A stretch of DNA of 26,151 nucleotides, from positions 1 through 26,151 of the forward strand of contig CAVJHQ010000022.1 of NCBI GenBank assembly GCA_963649365.1, written 5' to 3'. Below the pieces are notes generated by a model. That model saw only the letters and a list, made by a program, of their open reading frames with translations, made no database searches and was not told the DNA's origin. The position numbers and the translations under genes are program-made. The DNA is from Paratractidigestivibacter sp963649365 (GTDB lineage: Bacteria; Actinomycetota; Coriobacteriia; Coriobacteriales; Atopobiaceae). Below are positions 13,885 through 21,691 of this stretch, piece after piece. Numbering within the stretch: position 1 is the first letter of the stretch; each line of letters begins with the position of its first letter.

Positions 13885-16098
13885 ATGACTGAAGACAATT
13901 CCATCGTTGCCGAGGCGAACGCGCCGGTAGACGAGAAGCCCGTGCCGAAGAAGCGGGTTCGCCGCAGCGTGAAGAAGGCCGCGGCCGACGCTGCGGGGGA
14001 CTCCGCCGCCGCTGCGGGCGAGCGCGACGGGGACGCCGCCGAGCAGCCCGCTCCCGAGGCGAAGCCTAAGCGCCGGCCCGGGCGCCCGCGCAAGGCCAAG
14101 GCCGCCGAGGAGGTCGCCGCCGACGGGGCGGCGGTCGCGGAGGCCCCGGCTTCGGACAGCGCTGCCGGCCCTGTTGCCGAGGAGGGCGTCGAGAAGCCCA
14201 AGCGTCGCCAAGCGCGCACCCGCAAGCCTAAGGCCCAGGCCGATCGCGAGCAGCCGCAGGACGCCGCGCCTGGCAGCGAGCCCGTCGCGCCTGGCGAGCC
14301 CGCCGCGTCGCCCGAGCCTTCCGCCCCTGCCGATGCTCCCGCCGAGCCCGCTGCCGAGAAGCCCAAGCGTCGCCCCGGCCGTCCGCGGAAGGCCAAGGAA
14401 GCCCCCGCAGGCGAGGAGGCCCCTGCCGCCGCCGACGTCGAGGAGCTGAACCGCATCGCCCGCGAGGCGACGTCGGCGAGCTCGGTGCCGACGGCCGCGC
14501 CCGCATCGACCGTCGCAGACGCCGACGCGGCCGCGGCGCGTACGGGCGATTCCGCCGCTGCCGAGCCTGTCGCCGCAGACGCGCCCGCCGCCGAGGCACG
14601 CGAGGGATCGCGCGCCCAGGAGGGCGAGCAGGGGACTCGCCGCGCGAGGCGGAACCGCCGCAACAAGTTCGACCGCGAGGGCTCCGACGACGCGAGGCAG
14701 AAAGGCCAGGGCGGGGACCAGGGCGCCCAGGGCAACGGCCAGGGCGGCAACCAGAACGCCCAGGGCAACGGGCGCAACGGGCGCAAGAACCGCAACAAGC
14801 GCAACCGCGACGTCGTTTCCGAGCCGTCCCTCTCGCTTGAGGAAGTCGGCGAGATGAAGGTCGCAGACCTTCGCGCCAAAGCCGCTGAGCTCGGCATCGA
14901 GTACGTCGGGCTTCGCAAGCCTGAGCTTATCGAGGCCGTCTACGCCGCCGCCGCGCGCGCCGAGGGTTTCCGTCCCGTCGAGGGCATCCTCGAGATCGGC
15001 AACGAGGGCTTCGGCTGGCTGCGCACCGGAAATTACATGGAGGGCGACGACGACTGCTTCGTCCACCAGCAGATGATCAGGAGCCTCGGCCTGAGGCCCG
15101 GCGACCGCGTCGTGGGCACCGTCGGCCCCGGCCGCGGCAACGCGAAGTACCCGCCCCTGGTAAAGGCCGCGACCGTGAACGGTCAGTCGCCCGAGGGGCT
15201 GAAGGCCCGCCCCCGATTCCGCGACCTCACGCCCGTCTTCCCCGACGAGCGCCTTGTCCTCGAGCACGGCAAGGACTCCATCACCGGCCGCGCCATCGAC
15301 CTGGTGAGCCCCATCGGCAAGGGGCAGCGCGGCCTCATCGTCTCGCCCCCGAAGGCGGGCAAGACGACCGTGCTGAAGAAGATCTGCCAAGCCATAGCCC
15401 TGAACAACCCCGAGGTGCATCTCTTCTGCCTGCTGGTGGACGAGCGCCCCGAGGAGGTCACGGACATGGAGCGCTCCATCAAGGGCGAGGTCGTCGCATC
15501 GACCTTCGACATGCCCGCCGACAACCACACCCACGTTTCGGAGCTCGTCATCGAGCATGCCAAGCGCCTGGTCGAGCTCGGCGAGGATGTCGTTGTCGTC
15601 CTCGACTCCATCACCCGCCTCGCGCGCGCCTATAACCTCGCCCAGCCGGCGAGCGGCCGCATCCTGTCGGGCGGCGTCGACTCCGCCGCGCTCTACCCGC
15701 CCAAGAAGTTCCTCGGCGCCGCGCGCAACATCGAGAACGGCGGGTCGCTCACCATCATCGCCTCGGCCCTCGTCGACACCGGCTCGAAGATGGACGAGGT
15801 CATCTTCGAGGAGTTCAAGGGCACCGGCAACATGGAGCTTAAGCTCGACCGCGACCTCGCCGATAAGCGCATCTTCCCGGCCATCGACCCGGTGAGCTCC
15901 GGCACGCGCAACGAGGACCTGCTCATTCCTGCCGACTACCAGCCCTTTGTCTGGGGCATTCGCAGGATCCTCGCGAACATGAACAACACGGAGCGCGCCG
16001 CGAACGCGCTCGTCAAGGGCCTCAAGGGAACCAACGACAACCGCGAGTTCCTCATCAAGAGCGCGAAGAAGGCCCAGCAGACCGACTACATCGCGTAG
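13885..16098 (+). CDS. rho: Transcription termination factor Rho with long disordered N-terminal extension
   Basis: This RNA-dependent hexameric ATPase/helicase ends transcription. The 737-residue chain is far longer than the 419 residues of E. coli Rho. Residues about 1-315 are low-complexity: Ala/Pro/Glu-rich with two AT-hook-like RRPGRPRKAK motifs (63-72, 162-171), a degenerate third copy near 105-116, then an Arg/Asn/Gly/Gln-rich stretch (about 250-308). The Rho N-terminal domain follows (about 316-360), then the RNA-binding cold-shock-like domain (362-430), Walker A SPPKAGKTT (487-495), Walker B VVVVLDS (569-575) and the C-terminal R-loop segment. The core appears intact. The ATG at 13885 has GAGAGG at 13873-13878; an ATG at 13881 stops after three codons. 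N-terminal basic inserts are known in actinobacterial Rho proteins. Confidence 0.97.
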   Translation: MTEDNSIVAEANAPVDEKPVPKKRVRRSVKKAAADAAGDSAAAAGERDGDAAEQPAPEAKPKRRPGRPRKAKAAEEVAADGAAVAEAPASDSAAGPVAEEGVEKPKRRQARTRKPKAQADREQPQDAAPGSEPVAPGEPAASPEPSAPADAPAEPAAEKPKRRPGRPRKAKEAPAGEEAPAAADVEELNRIAREATSASSVPTAAPASTVADADAAAARTGDSAAAEPVAADAPAAEAREGSRAQEGEQGTRRARRNRRNKFDREGSDDARQKGQGGDQGAQGNGQGGNQNAQGNGRNGRKNRNKRNRDVVSEPSLSLEEVGEMKVADLRAKAAELGIEYVGLRKPELIEAVYAAAARAEGFRPVEGILEIGNEGFGWLRTGNYMEGDDDCFVHQQMIRSLGLRPGDRVVGTVGPGRGNAKYPPLVKAATVNGQSPEGLKARPRFRDLTPVFPDERLVLEHGKDSITGRAIDLVSPIGKGQRGLIVSPPKAGKTTVLKKICQAIALNNPEVHLFCLLVDERPEEVTDMERSIKGEVVASTFDMPADNHTHVSELVIEHAKRLVELGEDVVVVLDSITRLARAYNLAQPASGRILSGGVDSAALYPPKKFLGAARNIENGGSLTIIASALVDTGSKMDEVIFEEFKGTGNMELKLDRDLADKRIFPAIDPVSSGTRNEDLLIPADYQPFVWGIRRILANMNNTERAANALVKGLKGTNDNREFLIKSAKKAQQTDYIA

Positions 16099-16122
16099 CC
16101 CTCGCGCTTCTTGCCGAGCTTT

Positions 16123-16138
16123 GGCGCCCGGCGCCTTT
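16123..16138 (+). terminator. Possible weak terminator after rho
   Basis: A short hairpin GGCGC-CCG-GCGCC is followed by only TTT. It is the only candidate seen in the 107 bases between the rho stop and the next promoter-like TATAGT. Confidence 0.3.
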
Positions 16139-16205
16139 CGTCCACGGCATCTGCAACAGATCGTTGCGGAGGACGAATGACGCCGGGCGTGCCGCGCTTC
16201 TGCGG

Positions 16206-16320
16206 TATAGTGTTCAAAGAAATTCACACGTTGCGGCATACACACCTCAAACGAACCCGACCGCAGCTGTTCTGAGCGGCCCATTTGTATGGGTCTGCCT
16301 CTTTCGGCTCCATAGGTTCG
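16206..16320 (+). promoter_or_regulatory. Promoter-like -10 and multi-hairpin leader of the exported-protein gene
   Basis: TATAGT (16206-16211) is a probable -10; I see no good -35. Its leader can fold into a junction. CGAACC (16252-16257) pairs with GGTTCG (16315-16320) and encloses three hairpins: CCGCAG with CTGAGCGG (16261-16279), CCCAT-TTGT-ATGGG (16280-16293), and a GCC/GGC hairpin around 16297-16308. The coding start is 40 bases further on. I recognise no known riboswitch class. Confidence 0.45.
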
Positions 16321-16360
16321 GCCAGGTATGCCCCGCAGGCACAGCGGAGGTGCTTCGAAC

Positions 16361-17695
16361 ATGGAGAAGAGAAGGAACCCGGCCATCGCCGCCGGACTTG
16401 CCGGCGCGTGCGTCCTCTGCGCCCCTCTTCCCGCTCAGGCGGCCTCTTTGGACGAGGCGCTCGCGCTCATCGTCGAGAACCCCGCTGCCAGCTTCTTTGC
16501 CGGCGTCGCGGCCGGCGTCGTGGCCACGGGCATCGTGTCGGTGGCCGTCTGCCGCGCCGTCATCGAGCGCGACCGCGAGGTCTCCGAGCTTTCCTCCCTT
16601 GGCGACCTTGCCGCTACGGGGTCGTTCCGCCTCCCGTACGGCCCGGAGGGACGCGAGCTCGAGCTCGGGGATGTCGCGGCGCGCCCGGATGGCGATGCCC
16701 AAAGGAGGCCCGCGCAGGCCTCCGACGCGGCGCCCGGCCGGCATGGCGTGTCCCCGAGGCACAGCGCGGCGCCTTCGCGCCCTGCTCCCGCGCGCACCGC
16801 TGGCGAGAAGGCCGCTGCCCCGGGCTCTCACGCGACCGACGACTACGAGCAGATCGCCCAGAACTACGTCAACAAGAGGTCCTTCCACCAGAGGATGGCC
16901 ATGCGCGCCCAGGGAGTCGCCCAGACGCTTCGCGAGCGCGTGGACGCCGAGATGATGGAGGGGCTCCCCGTCATCGAGCGGGCGGACGGCACCGTGGCCG
17001 ATGTGGGTACCTCTTGGTGGAACACGTCGGTCGGGATCGGGTCTGTCAAGGGGCTCGGCGATCAGGCGCGCATAGCCCCTGACGAGGGCCTTGCCATCCC
17101 CTCGAGCTTCTCGGCGGCCTCGGACAAGGACCTGCTCGTGGAGGCGGCGCAGGCGGCCGTCCCCGCGCAGGAGTTCATGCGCGAGGGCATCTCCAAGCGC
17201 GTCGCCTTCGTCGACGAGGGCGTCTTCCCCGAGGTGCGCGACGCCGGCGACTCCGTCTCCGACGACGACTGGGCCGCCGCCCTGAGGTCGATGGACGAGC
17301 GGTTCGACCCCAGGGCCGCCGCGCCCGAGCCGGCTTTCGCGGCGCCCTTCGAGGACATCGTCGGCGACTCCGACACCCTCGACGAGCCCGACGGGCTTGA
17401 GCAGAGCACGGCCTTCATCCCCTTCAAGCCCGTCGCGGGGCACCCGGAGGTCGTGGACGCCGAGTCCTACGTGAACCATCTCATCGAGGAGGAGTTCGAG
17501 CGCAACTCCTCGAAGGCCACCCGAAACGTCGCGGGCCGCTTCCTGCGCTTGCTCGAGGGCGGCACCGGGACCGCCGCGATCCCCGGAAGGGGCCGCGCGT
17601 CCGACAGCGGCAGCCTCCAGCTCGTCGCCGAGAGGCCCGCCTACCGGCCGAAGCACTTCGCGCAGGCGGACCTCGAGCTCGCGATGGAGGCCTGA
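16361..17695 (+). CDS. Exported or membrane-anchored acidic protein of unknown function
   Basis: The 444-residue protein does not match a family I recognise. The N-terminus looks like a signal peptide: MEKRR, a hydrophobic stretch, and a cleavage-like site after LPAQA at about residue 27. A second hydrophobic helix at about 43-64 (FFAGVAAGVVATGIVSVAV) would anchor it in the membrane. The rest is soluble, rich in Ala, Glu, Asp and Pro, with a low-complexity linker at about 105-160. Repeated Asp/Glu clusters follow to the end. The start is ATG 16361 with CGGAGG at 16345-16350; an in-frame ATG at 16328 has no ribosome site. It is coupled to the VanZ gene, whose start is one base after this stop, so a cell-envelope role is a guess from context only. 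Confidence 0.75.
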   Translation: MEKRRNPAIAAGLAGACVLCAPLPAQAASLDEALALIVENPAASFFAGVAAGVVATGIVSVAVCRAVIERDREVSELSSLGDLAATGSFRLPYGPEGRELELGDVAARPDGDAQRRPAQASDAAPGRHGVSPRHSAAPSRPAPARTAGEKAAAPGSHATDDYEQIAQNYVNKRSFHQRMAMRAQGVAQTLRERVDAEMMEGLPVIERADGTVADVGTSWWNTSVGIGSVKGLGDQARIAPDEGLAIPSSFSAASDKDLLVEAAQAAVPAQEFMREGISKRVAFVDEGVFPEVRDAGDSVSDDDWAAALRSMDERFDPRAAAPEPAFAAPFEDIVGDSDTLDEPDGLEQSTAFIPFKPVAGHPEVVDAESYVNHLIEEEFERNSSKATRNVAGRFLRLLEGGTGTAAIPGRGRASDSGSLQLVAERPAYRPKHFAQADLELAMEA

Positions 17696-17696
17696 G

Positions 17697-18182
17697 TTGG
17701 CGAACTCTGCGTGCGGCGCCCGCGTGCGGCGCCTGCTCGGTTCGGCGACGTTTCTGGGCGTGCTGGTCATCGCGTGGACCTGTTGTATCTGGGGCCATTC
17801 GCTTGTCCCGGGGGCGCAGTCCTCGCAGGAGAGCGATGCCGTCTACGCCCTGCTCGCGCCCCTCTTCGCGCGGCTCGGGCTCGGCGACGCGAGCCTGTGC
17901 ACGTTCTTGATCCGCAAGGGCGCGCACCTCTCGGAATACGCCGTGCTCGGGGCGCTCGGCGCGGCTTTTTGCCGCGCTCTCGGCGCCGAGGGGCGGGCCT
18001 CCGGGCTTCTTCGCAAGGTCGCGCCGGCTTGCTGTGCCCTTGTCCCTGTGCTTGACGAGACGATCCAGCTCTTCGTCCCGGGGCGCACAGGGCAGCCCCG
18101 CGACGTGGCCATCGACCTGTGCGGCATGCTCCTGGGTGCCGGAATCGCGACGGTTGTCGCGAAACATCGGCGGAAGGCGTAA
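17697..18182 (+). CDS. VanZ-family membrane protein
   Basis: A 161-residue protein with about four membrane segments and the VanZ-like signature: FLIRKGAHLSEYAVLGALGAA (70-90) followed by VLDETIQLFVPGRTGQPRDVAIDLCGMLLG (118-147). The family is named for teicoplanin-resistance VanZ, but most members are of unknown function and no vancomycin-resistance genes are here. The TTG start lies one base after the stop of the exported-protein gene, with GGAGG at 17686-17690 inside that gene, so the pair is translationally coupled. The envelope location of both products fits a shared process. Confidence 0.87.
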   Translation: MANSACGARVRRLLGSATFLGVLVIAWTCCIWGHSLVPGAQSSQESDAVYALLAPLFARLGLGDASLCTFLIRKGAHLSEYAVLGALGAAFCRALGAEGRASGLLRKVAPACCALVPVLDETIQLFVPGRTGQPRDVAIDLCGMLLGAGIATVVAKHRRKA

Positions 18183-18283
18183 AGAAATACGGCGAGCGGC
18201 GCTTTATTACCGATAGATTATTTTATGTTTCGCTGGATTTAAGCTCTGCTTGGTTCCCAACAGGTGACGGGCATAAGCGTCTA

Positions 18284-18323
18284 TCCTCCTTAACAGCTTA
18301 TTCAGCTGCTTTATTTGGGAGGA
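18284..18323 (+). promoter_or_regulatory. Shine-Dalgarno-sequestering hairpin before livJ
   Basis: TCCTCCT (18284-18290) can pair with GGGAGGA (18317-18323), the livJ ribosome site, over 7 bp with one G-U. An inner CAGC/GCTG hairpin (18294-18308) helps close the loop. The upstream 100 bases are AT-richer than the surroundings and may hold the promoter, though I cannot place a clear -10/-35 pair. No leader peptide with branched-chain codons was found. Confidence 0.5.
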
Positions 18324-18330
18324 GAACATC

Positions 18331-19524
18331 ATGCTCAACAACGTTTCCCGTCGCCAGTTCCTCGAGGTCTCCGGCCTCGTCGCCGCGGGTCTCGGCCTTG
18401 CTGGCTGCGGCTCCAGCTCCAGCTCCGACTCCGGTTCCTCGGACGGCGCCATCAAGGTCGGCGTCATGGGCCCGCTGTCCGGCTCCGTCGCGCAGTACGG
18501 CGTCGCCTGCCGTGACGGCGCGCTGCTGTACTTCAAGCAGCTCAACGCCGACGGCGGCATCAACGGCAAGCAGGTCGAGACCGACGTCCAGGACGAGAAG
18601 GGCGACGCCACCGAGGCCGTCACCGTCTACAACAAGCTCGTCGAGGACGGCGTGACCGCCATCGTGGGCGACGTCACCTCCAAGCCCACCATCGCCGTGG
18701 CCCAGAAGTCCGTGACCGACAACATGCCCTGCGTCACCGCCTCTGCCACCACCGCCGACGTCATCTCTTACGGCGACAACTACTTCCGCGCCTGCGTGAC
18801 CGACCCGTTCCAGGGCAAGGTCATGGGCGACTTCGCCGCCAAGCAGGGCTACAAGACCGTCGCCACCATCTTCGACTCCGGCGACGACTACGCCTCCGGC
18901 GTCGCCGACGCCTTCAAGGCCGAGTGCGAGGCCAAGGGCATCACCGTTGCTTCCGAGCAGGGCTACGCCTCCGGCGCCACCGACTTCAACGCCCAGCTCA
19001 CCGCCATCATCGCCACCAACCCGGACGCCATCCTCTCGTCCAACTACTACCAGGACGACGGCATGATCGTCACCCAGGCCCGTCAGCTCGGCTACAAGGG
19101 CGTCTTCCTGGGCGCCGACGGCTGGGCCGGCATCGTCGGCGGCGACCAGGACTACGCCTCCACGACCGACCTCGAGGGCTGCTTCTACTGCTCCTCCTTC
19201 GTCGCGACCAACCCCGACGAGTCCGTCCAGAAGTTCATCGAGGACTTCAAGGCCGAGTACAACGAGGCCCCGACCAACTTCAACGCCCTGGGCTACGACG
19301 CCGCGGCTATCGTCTGCGCCGGCCTCAAGGCCGCTGAGGAGAAGGGCGGCACCCCCGGCTCCGACGACTACAAGCAGGCCGTGATCGACGGCATCGCCGC
19401 CGCCAAGGTCGACGGCGTCACGGGCACCATCTCCTACTCCGGCACCGGCGACCCCGAGAAGTCGACCCTCGTCATCACCTTCAAGGACGGCGCCGAGGAG
19501 ATCTTCGACACCATCGAGCCGTAA
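18331..19524 (+). CDS. livJ: Branched-chain amino acid ABC transporter substrate-binding lipoprotein
   Basis: This extracytoplasmic receptor of a LIV-type importer has 397 residues. The N-terminus has a twin-arginine-like SRRQFL (6-11), a hydrophobic stretch and the lipobox LAGC with Cys26, so it is probably a lipid-anchored protein exported through Tat or Sec. A Ser-rich linker follows. The mature part is a type I periplasmic-binding fold beginning IKVGVMGPLSGSVAQYG, with DVTSKPTIAVA, ASATTADV, FDSGDDYASGVADAF and the late NFNALGYDAAAIV that line the hinge and ligand cleft. Ligand specificity for leucine, isoleucine or valine is inferred from the operon type. GGGAGGAG precedes the ATG. Codons end almost always in C or G, consistent with high expression. 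Confidence 0.93.
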   Translation: MLNNVSRRQFLEVSGLVAAGLGLAGCGSSSSSDSGSSDGAIKVGVMGPLSGSVAQYGVACRDGALLYFKQLNADGGINGKQVETDVQDEKGDATEAVTVYNKLVEDGVTAIVGDVTSKPTIAVAQKSVTDNMPCVTASATTADVISYGDNYFRACVTDPFQGKVMGDFAAKQGYKTVATIFDSGDDYASGVADAFKAECEAKGITVASEQGYASGATDFNAQLTAIIATNPDAILSSNYYQDDGMIVTQARQLGYKGVFLGADGWAGIVGGDQDYASTTDLEGCFYCSSFVATNPDESVQKFIEDFKAEYNEAPTNFNALGYDAAAIVCAGLKAAEEKGGTPGSDDYKQAVIDGIAAAKVDGVTGTISYSGTGDPEKSTLVITFKDGAEEIFDTIEP

Positions 19525-19560
19525 GGGTTTCTCGCCCGCGCGTCCATCGACGTCAAACCA

Positions 19561-19602
19561 GGGCACCGAGAGAACGGCGTTTCTATGCGCCTCTCGGTGC
19601 CC
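19561..19602 (+). terminator. Intra-operon hairpin between livJ and livH
   Basis: A 12-bp perfect stem, GGGCACCGAGAG (19561-19572) with CTCTCGGTGCCC (19591-19602), has an 18-nt loop that can form a further short GGCG/GCGC-like stem. There is no U-tract. This is typical of a processing or 3'-stabilising hairpin that lets the receptor mRNA outnumber the permease mRNA. Confidence 0.65.
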
Positions 19603-19642
19603 TTCGCACTATCGGAACACGAATCGGAAGGGAGTGCTCACC

Positions 19643-20518
19643 GTGACATTTTTGACCCAGGTCCTCAACGGACTCTCGCTCGGCAGCATCTATGCGCTCG
19701 TCGCGCTCGGCTACACCATGGTGTACGGCATCATCCTGCTTCTGAACTTCGCCCACGGCGACATCATCATGGTCGGCGGGTACATCGCCTGGATCGCCAT
19801 GGCCAACCTCGGCCTGCCGCCCGCCATCGCCGCCATCCTCGCCGTCATCGGCTGCATGGCGCTCGGCGTCCTCATCGACAAGATCGCCTACGCGCCCCTG
19901 CGCGACGCCCCGCGACTCTCGATCCTGATCACGGCCATCGGCGTCTCGTACTTCCTCGAGAACGGCGGCCAGCTCGCCTTCGGCGCCGCGGCCAAGGTCG
20001 TCCCCTCCTTCGGCGACTTCGGCAGCATCCAGCTGGGCGACGCGTCGCTTTCCGGCCGCGCCATCCTCACGGTCCTCGTCACGGCCGCGGCCACCGCGGT
20101 GCTTACCTTCCTCGTGCAGAAGACCAAGCTCGGCAAGGCCATGCGCGCCGTCTCCGAGGACATGGGCGCCGCGCGCCTCATGGGCATCAACGTGAACAAC
20201 ACCATCTCGTTCACGTTCGCCGTCGGCTCCGCGCTCGCCGGCATCGGCAGCGTCCTGTACTGCATGGCCTACACGCAGGTCACCCCGACCATGGGCATCA
20301 TGCTCGGCACCAAGGCCTTCGTCGCCGCGGTCCTGGGCGGCATCGGCTCCATCCCCGGCGCCGTCATCGGCGGCCTGATCGTCGGCTTCGCCGAGGTGTT
20401 CGTCTCGGCCATCGGCCTGTCCGTCTGGCAGGACGCGGTCGTCTTCCTGCTGCTCATCATCGTGCTCGTCGTCAAGCCGACCGGTCTTCTCGGTAGGCCC
20501 ATGACGGAGAAGGTCTAA
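19643..20518 (+). CDS. livH: Branched-chain amino acid ABC transporter permease LivH
   Basis: One of two membrane subunits of the LIV importer, 291 residues with about eight membrane helices. The family start LTQVLNGLSLGSIYALVALGYTMVYG is followed by LLNFAHGDIIMVGGY, which is near-invariant in LivH. The EAA-like coupling region is KTKLGKAMRAVSEDMGAARLMGINVN, and the late helices include GTKAFVAAVLGGIGSIPGAVIGG. I chose GTG at 19643 because GGAAGGGAG (19626-19634) is correctly spaced; an in-frame GTG at 19634 overlaps that site. The livM start follows after 15 bases. Confidence 0.93.
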   Translation: MTFLTQVLNGLSLGSIYALVALGYTMVYGIILLLNFAHGDIIMVGGYIAWIAMANLGLPPAIAAILAVIGCMALGVLIDKIAYAPLRDAPRLSILITAIGVSYFLENGGQLAFGAAAKVVPSFGDFGSIQLGDASLSGRAILTVLVTAAATAVLTFLVQKTKLGKAMRAVSEDMGAARLMGINVNNTISFTFAVGSALAGIGSVLYCMAYTQVTPTMGIMLGTKAFVAAVLGGIGSIPGAVIGGLIVGFAEVFVSAIGLSVWQDAVVFLLLIIVLVVKPTGLLGRPMTEKV

Positions 20519-20533
20519 GGGGGTGCTGCGAGA

Positions 20534-21691
20534 ATGAAGGATTACTACAACAAGGGCGAGGAGCGCCCGACGCTCTCCGCGTCCGTCGCCAAGCCCGACG
20601 GCGTCTACCGAAGCCTCCCCATGCCCGCGCGCTACGCGATCAACGCCGTGCTCGTGCTTCTGTTCCTGGTCATCGGCGAGGGCCTGATCTCGGGCGGCGT
20701 CGTCAACCGTTACCAGTCCGGCGTGCTCGAGCAGGTCGGCATCTACATCATCATGGCCGTCTCCCTGAACATCGCGACCGGCTACCTCGGGCAGCTCCCG
20801 CTCGGCCACGCCGGCTTCATGAGCGTGGGCGGCTACTCGTGCGCCCTGTTCATCATCCACATGATGCCGGTGCTCGGCGTCGAGACCAAGGCCATGGCCG
20901 CCATGTCGAGCCCCGCCGCCATCGGCCTCTTCGTCATGGGCGTCGTCTTCGGCGGCATCTGCGCAGCTGTCTGCGGCCTCATCATCGGCATTCCTGCCCT
21001 GCGCCTCAAAGGCGACTACCTGGCCATCATCACCCTCGGCTTCGCCGAGATCATCCGCGTCGTCATCAACAACATCGACGGCGTCCTCGGCTTCGACTTC
21101 ACGGGCGGCGCCAAGGGCCTCTCGGGCATCCCCGGGTACACGAACTTCCTGAACGTCTTTCTCACGGTCGCCGTGGTCATCTTCCTCATTCACACGATGA
21201 TGAAGTCCCGTCATGGCCGCGCCATCCTCGCCATCCGCGACAACGAGATCGCGGCCGAGGCCTCCGGCGTCAAGACCACGTACTACAAGACGCTCGCCTT
21301 CGTGGTCTCCGCGTTCTTCGCCGGCGTCGGCGGCGCCCTTTACGCCGGCTGCATCGGCGTCATGGACCCGTCCAAGTTCGGCTTCATGAAGTCCGTCGAG
21401 ATCCTGGTCATGGTCGTCCTCGGCGGCATGGGCTCCATGCTCGGCTCGGTCGTCTCCGCCTCCGTGCTGACCATCCTGCCCGAGGCGCTGCGCGCCTTCT
21501 CCGAGTACCGCATGGTCGTCTACGCCGTCGTTCTGATCCTCGTCATGATCTTCCGCCCGCAGGGTCTTTTCGGCAGCTACGACTTCTCGCTCTCGCGCGT
21601 GATCGAGCGTTGCCTGAACAGGGACTTCCCGTGGAAGAAGAAGCCCGGCGCGCCCGCCGTGCCCGCCAAGGAGGTGAGCGCCGATGAGTAA
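20534..21691 (+). CDS. livM: Branched-chain amino acid ABC transporter permease LivM
   Basis: The second membrane subunit, 385 residues. A cytoplasmic N-terminal segment of about 30 residues leads into membrane helices. ILVMAVSLNIATGYLGQLPLGHAGFMSVGGY-like sequence at about 73-103 is the LivM signature. The coupling region is MMKSRHGRAILAIRDNEIAAEASGVK, followed by VVLGGMGSMLGSVVSA and the typical late FRPQGLFGSYDF. The C-terminal 25 residues are basic and Pro/Ala-rich. AAGGGGG lies about 10 bases before the ATG. The last codons overlap the livG start by eight bases and contain the livG ribosome site AAGGAGG. Confidence 0.93.
   Translation: MKDYYNKGEERPTLSASVAKPDGVYRSLPMPARYAINAVLVLLFLVIGEGLISGGVVNRYQSGVLEQVGIYIIMAVSLNIATGYLGQLPLGHAGFMSVGGYSCALFIIHMMPVLGVETKAMAAMSSPAAIGLFVMGVVFGGICAAVCGLIIGIPALRLKGDYLAIITLGFAEIIRVVINNIDGVLGFDFTGGAKGLSGIPGYTNFLNVFLTVAVVIFLIHTMMKSRHGRAILAIRDNEIAAEASGVKTTYYKTLAFVVSAFFAGVGGALYAGCIGVMDPSKFGFMKSVEILVMVVLGGMGSMLGSVVSASVLTILPEALRAFSEYRMVVYAVVLILVMIFRPQGLFGSYDFSLSRVIERCLNRDFPWKKKPGAPAVPAKEVSADE

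Noticed and set aside
16252..16320. The clover-like fold as a tRNA gene
   Set aside because: There is no T-loop consensus, no proper anticodon arm, and the helix lengths do not fit a tRNA on either strand.
13879..16386. An 835-codon open frame on the minus strand opposite rho
   Set aside because: It lies antisense to an undoubted rho gene, has no recognisable motif and is a repetitive Ala/Gly/Leu/Arg translation. Such long antisense frames arise from GC-rich third codon positions.
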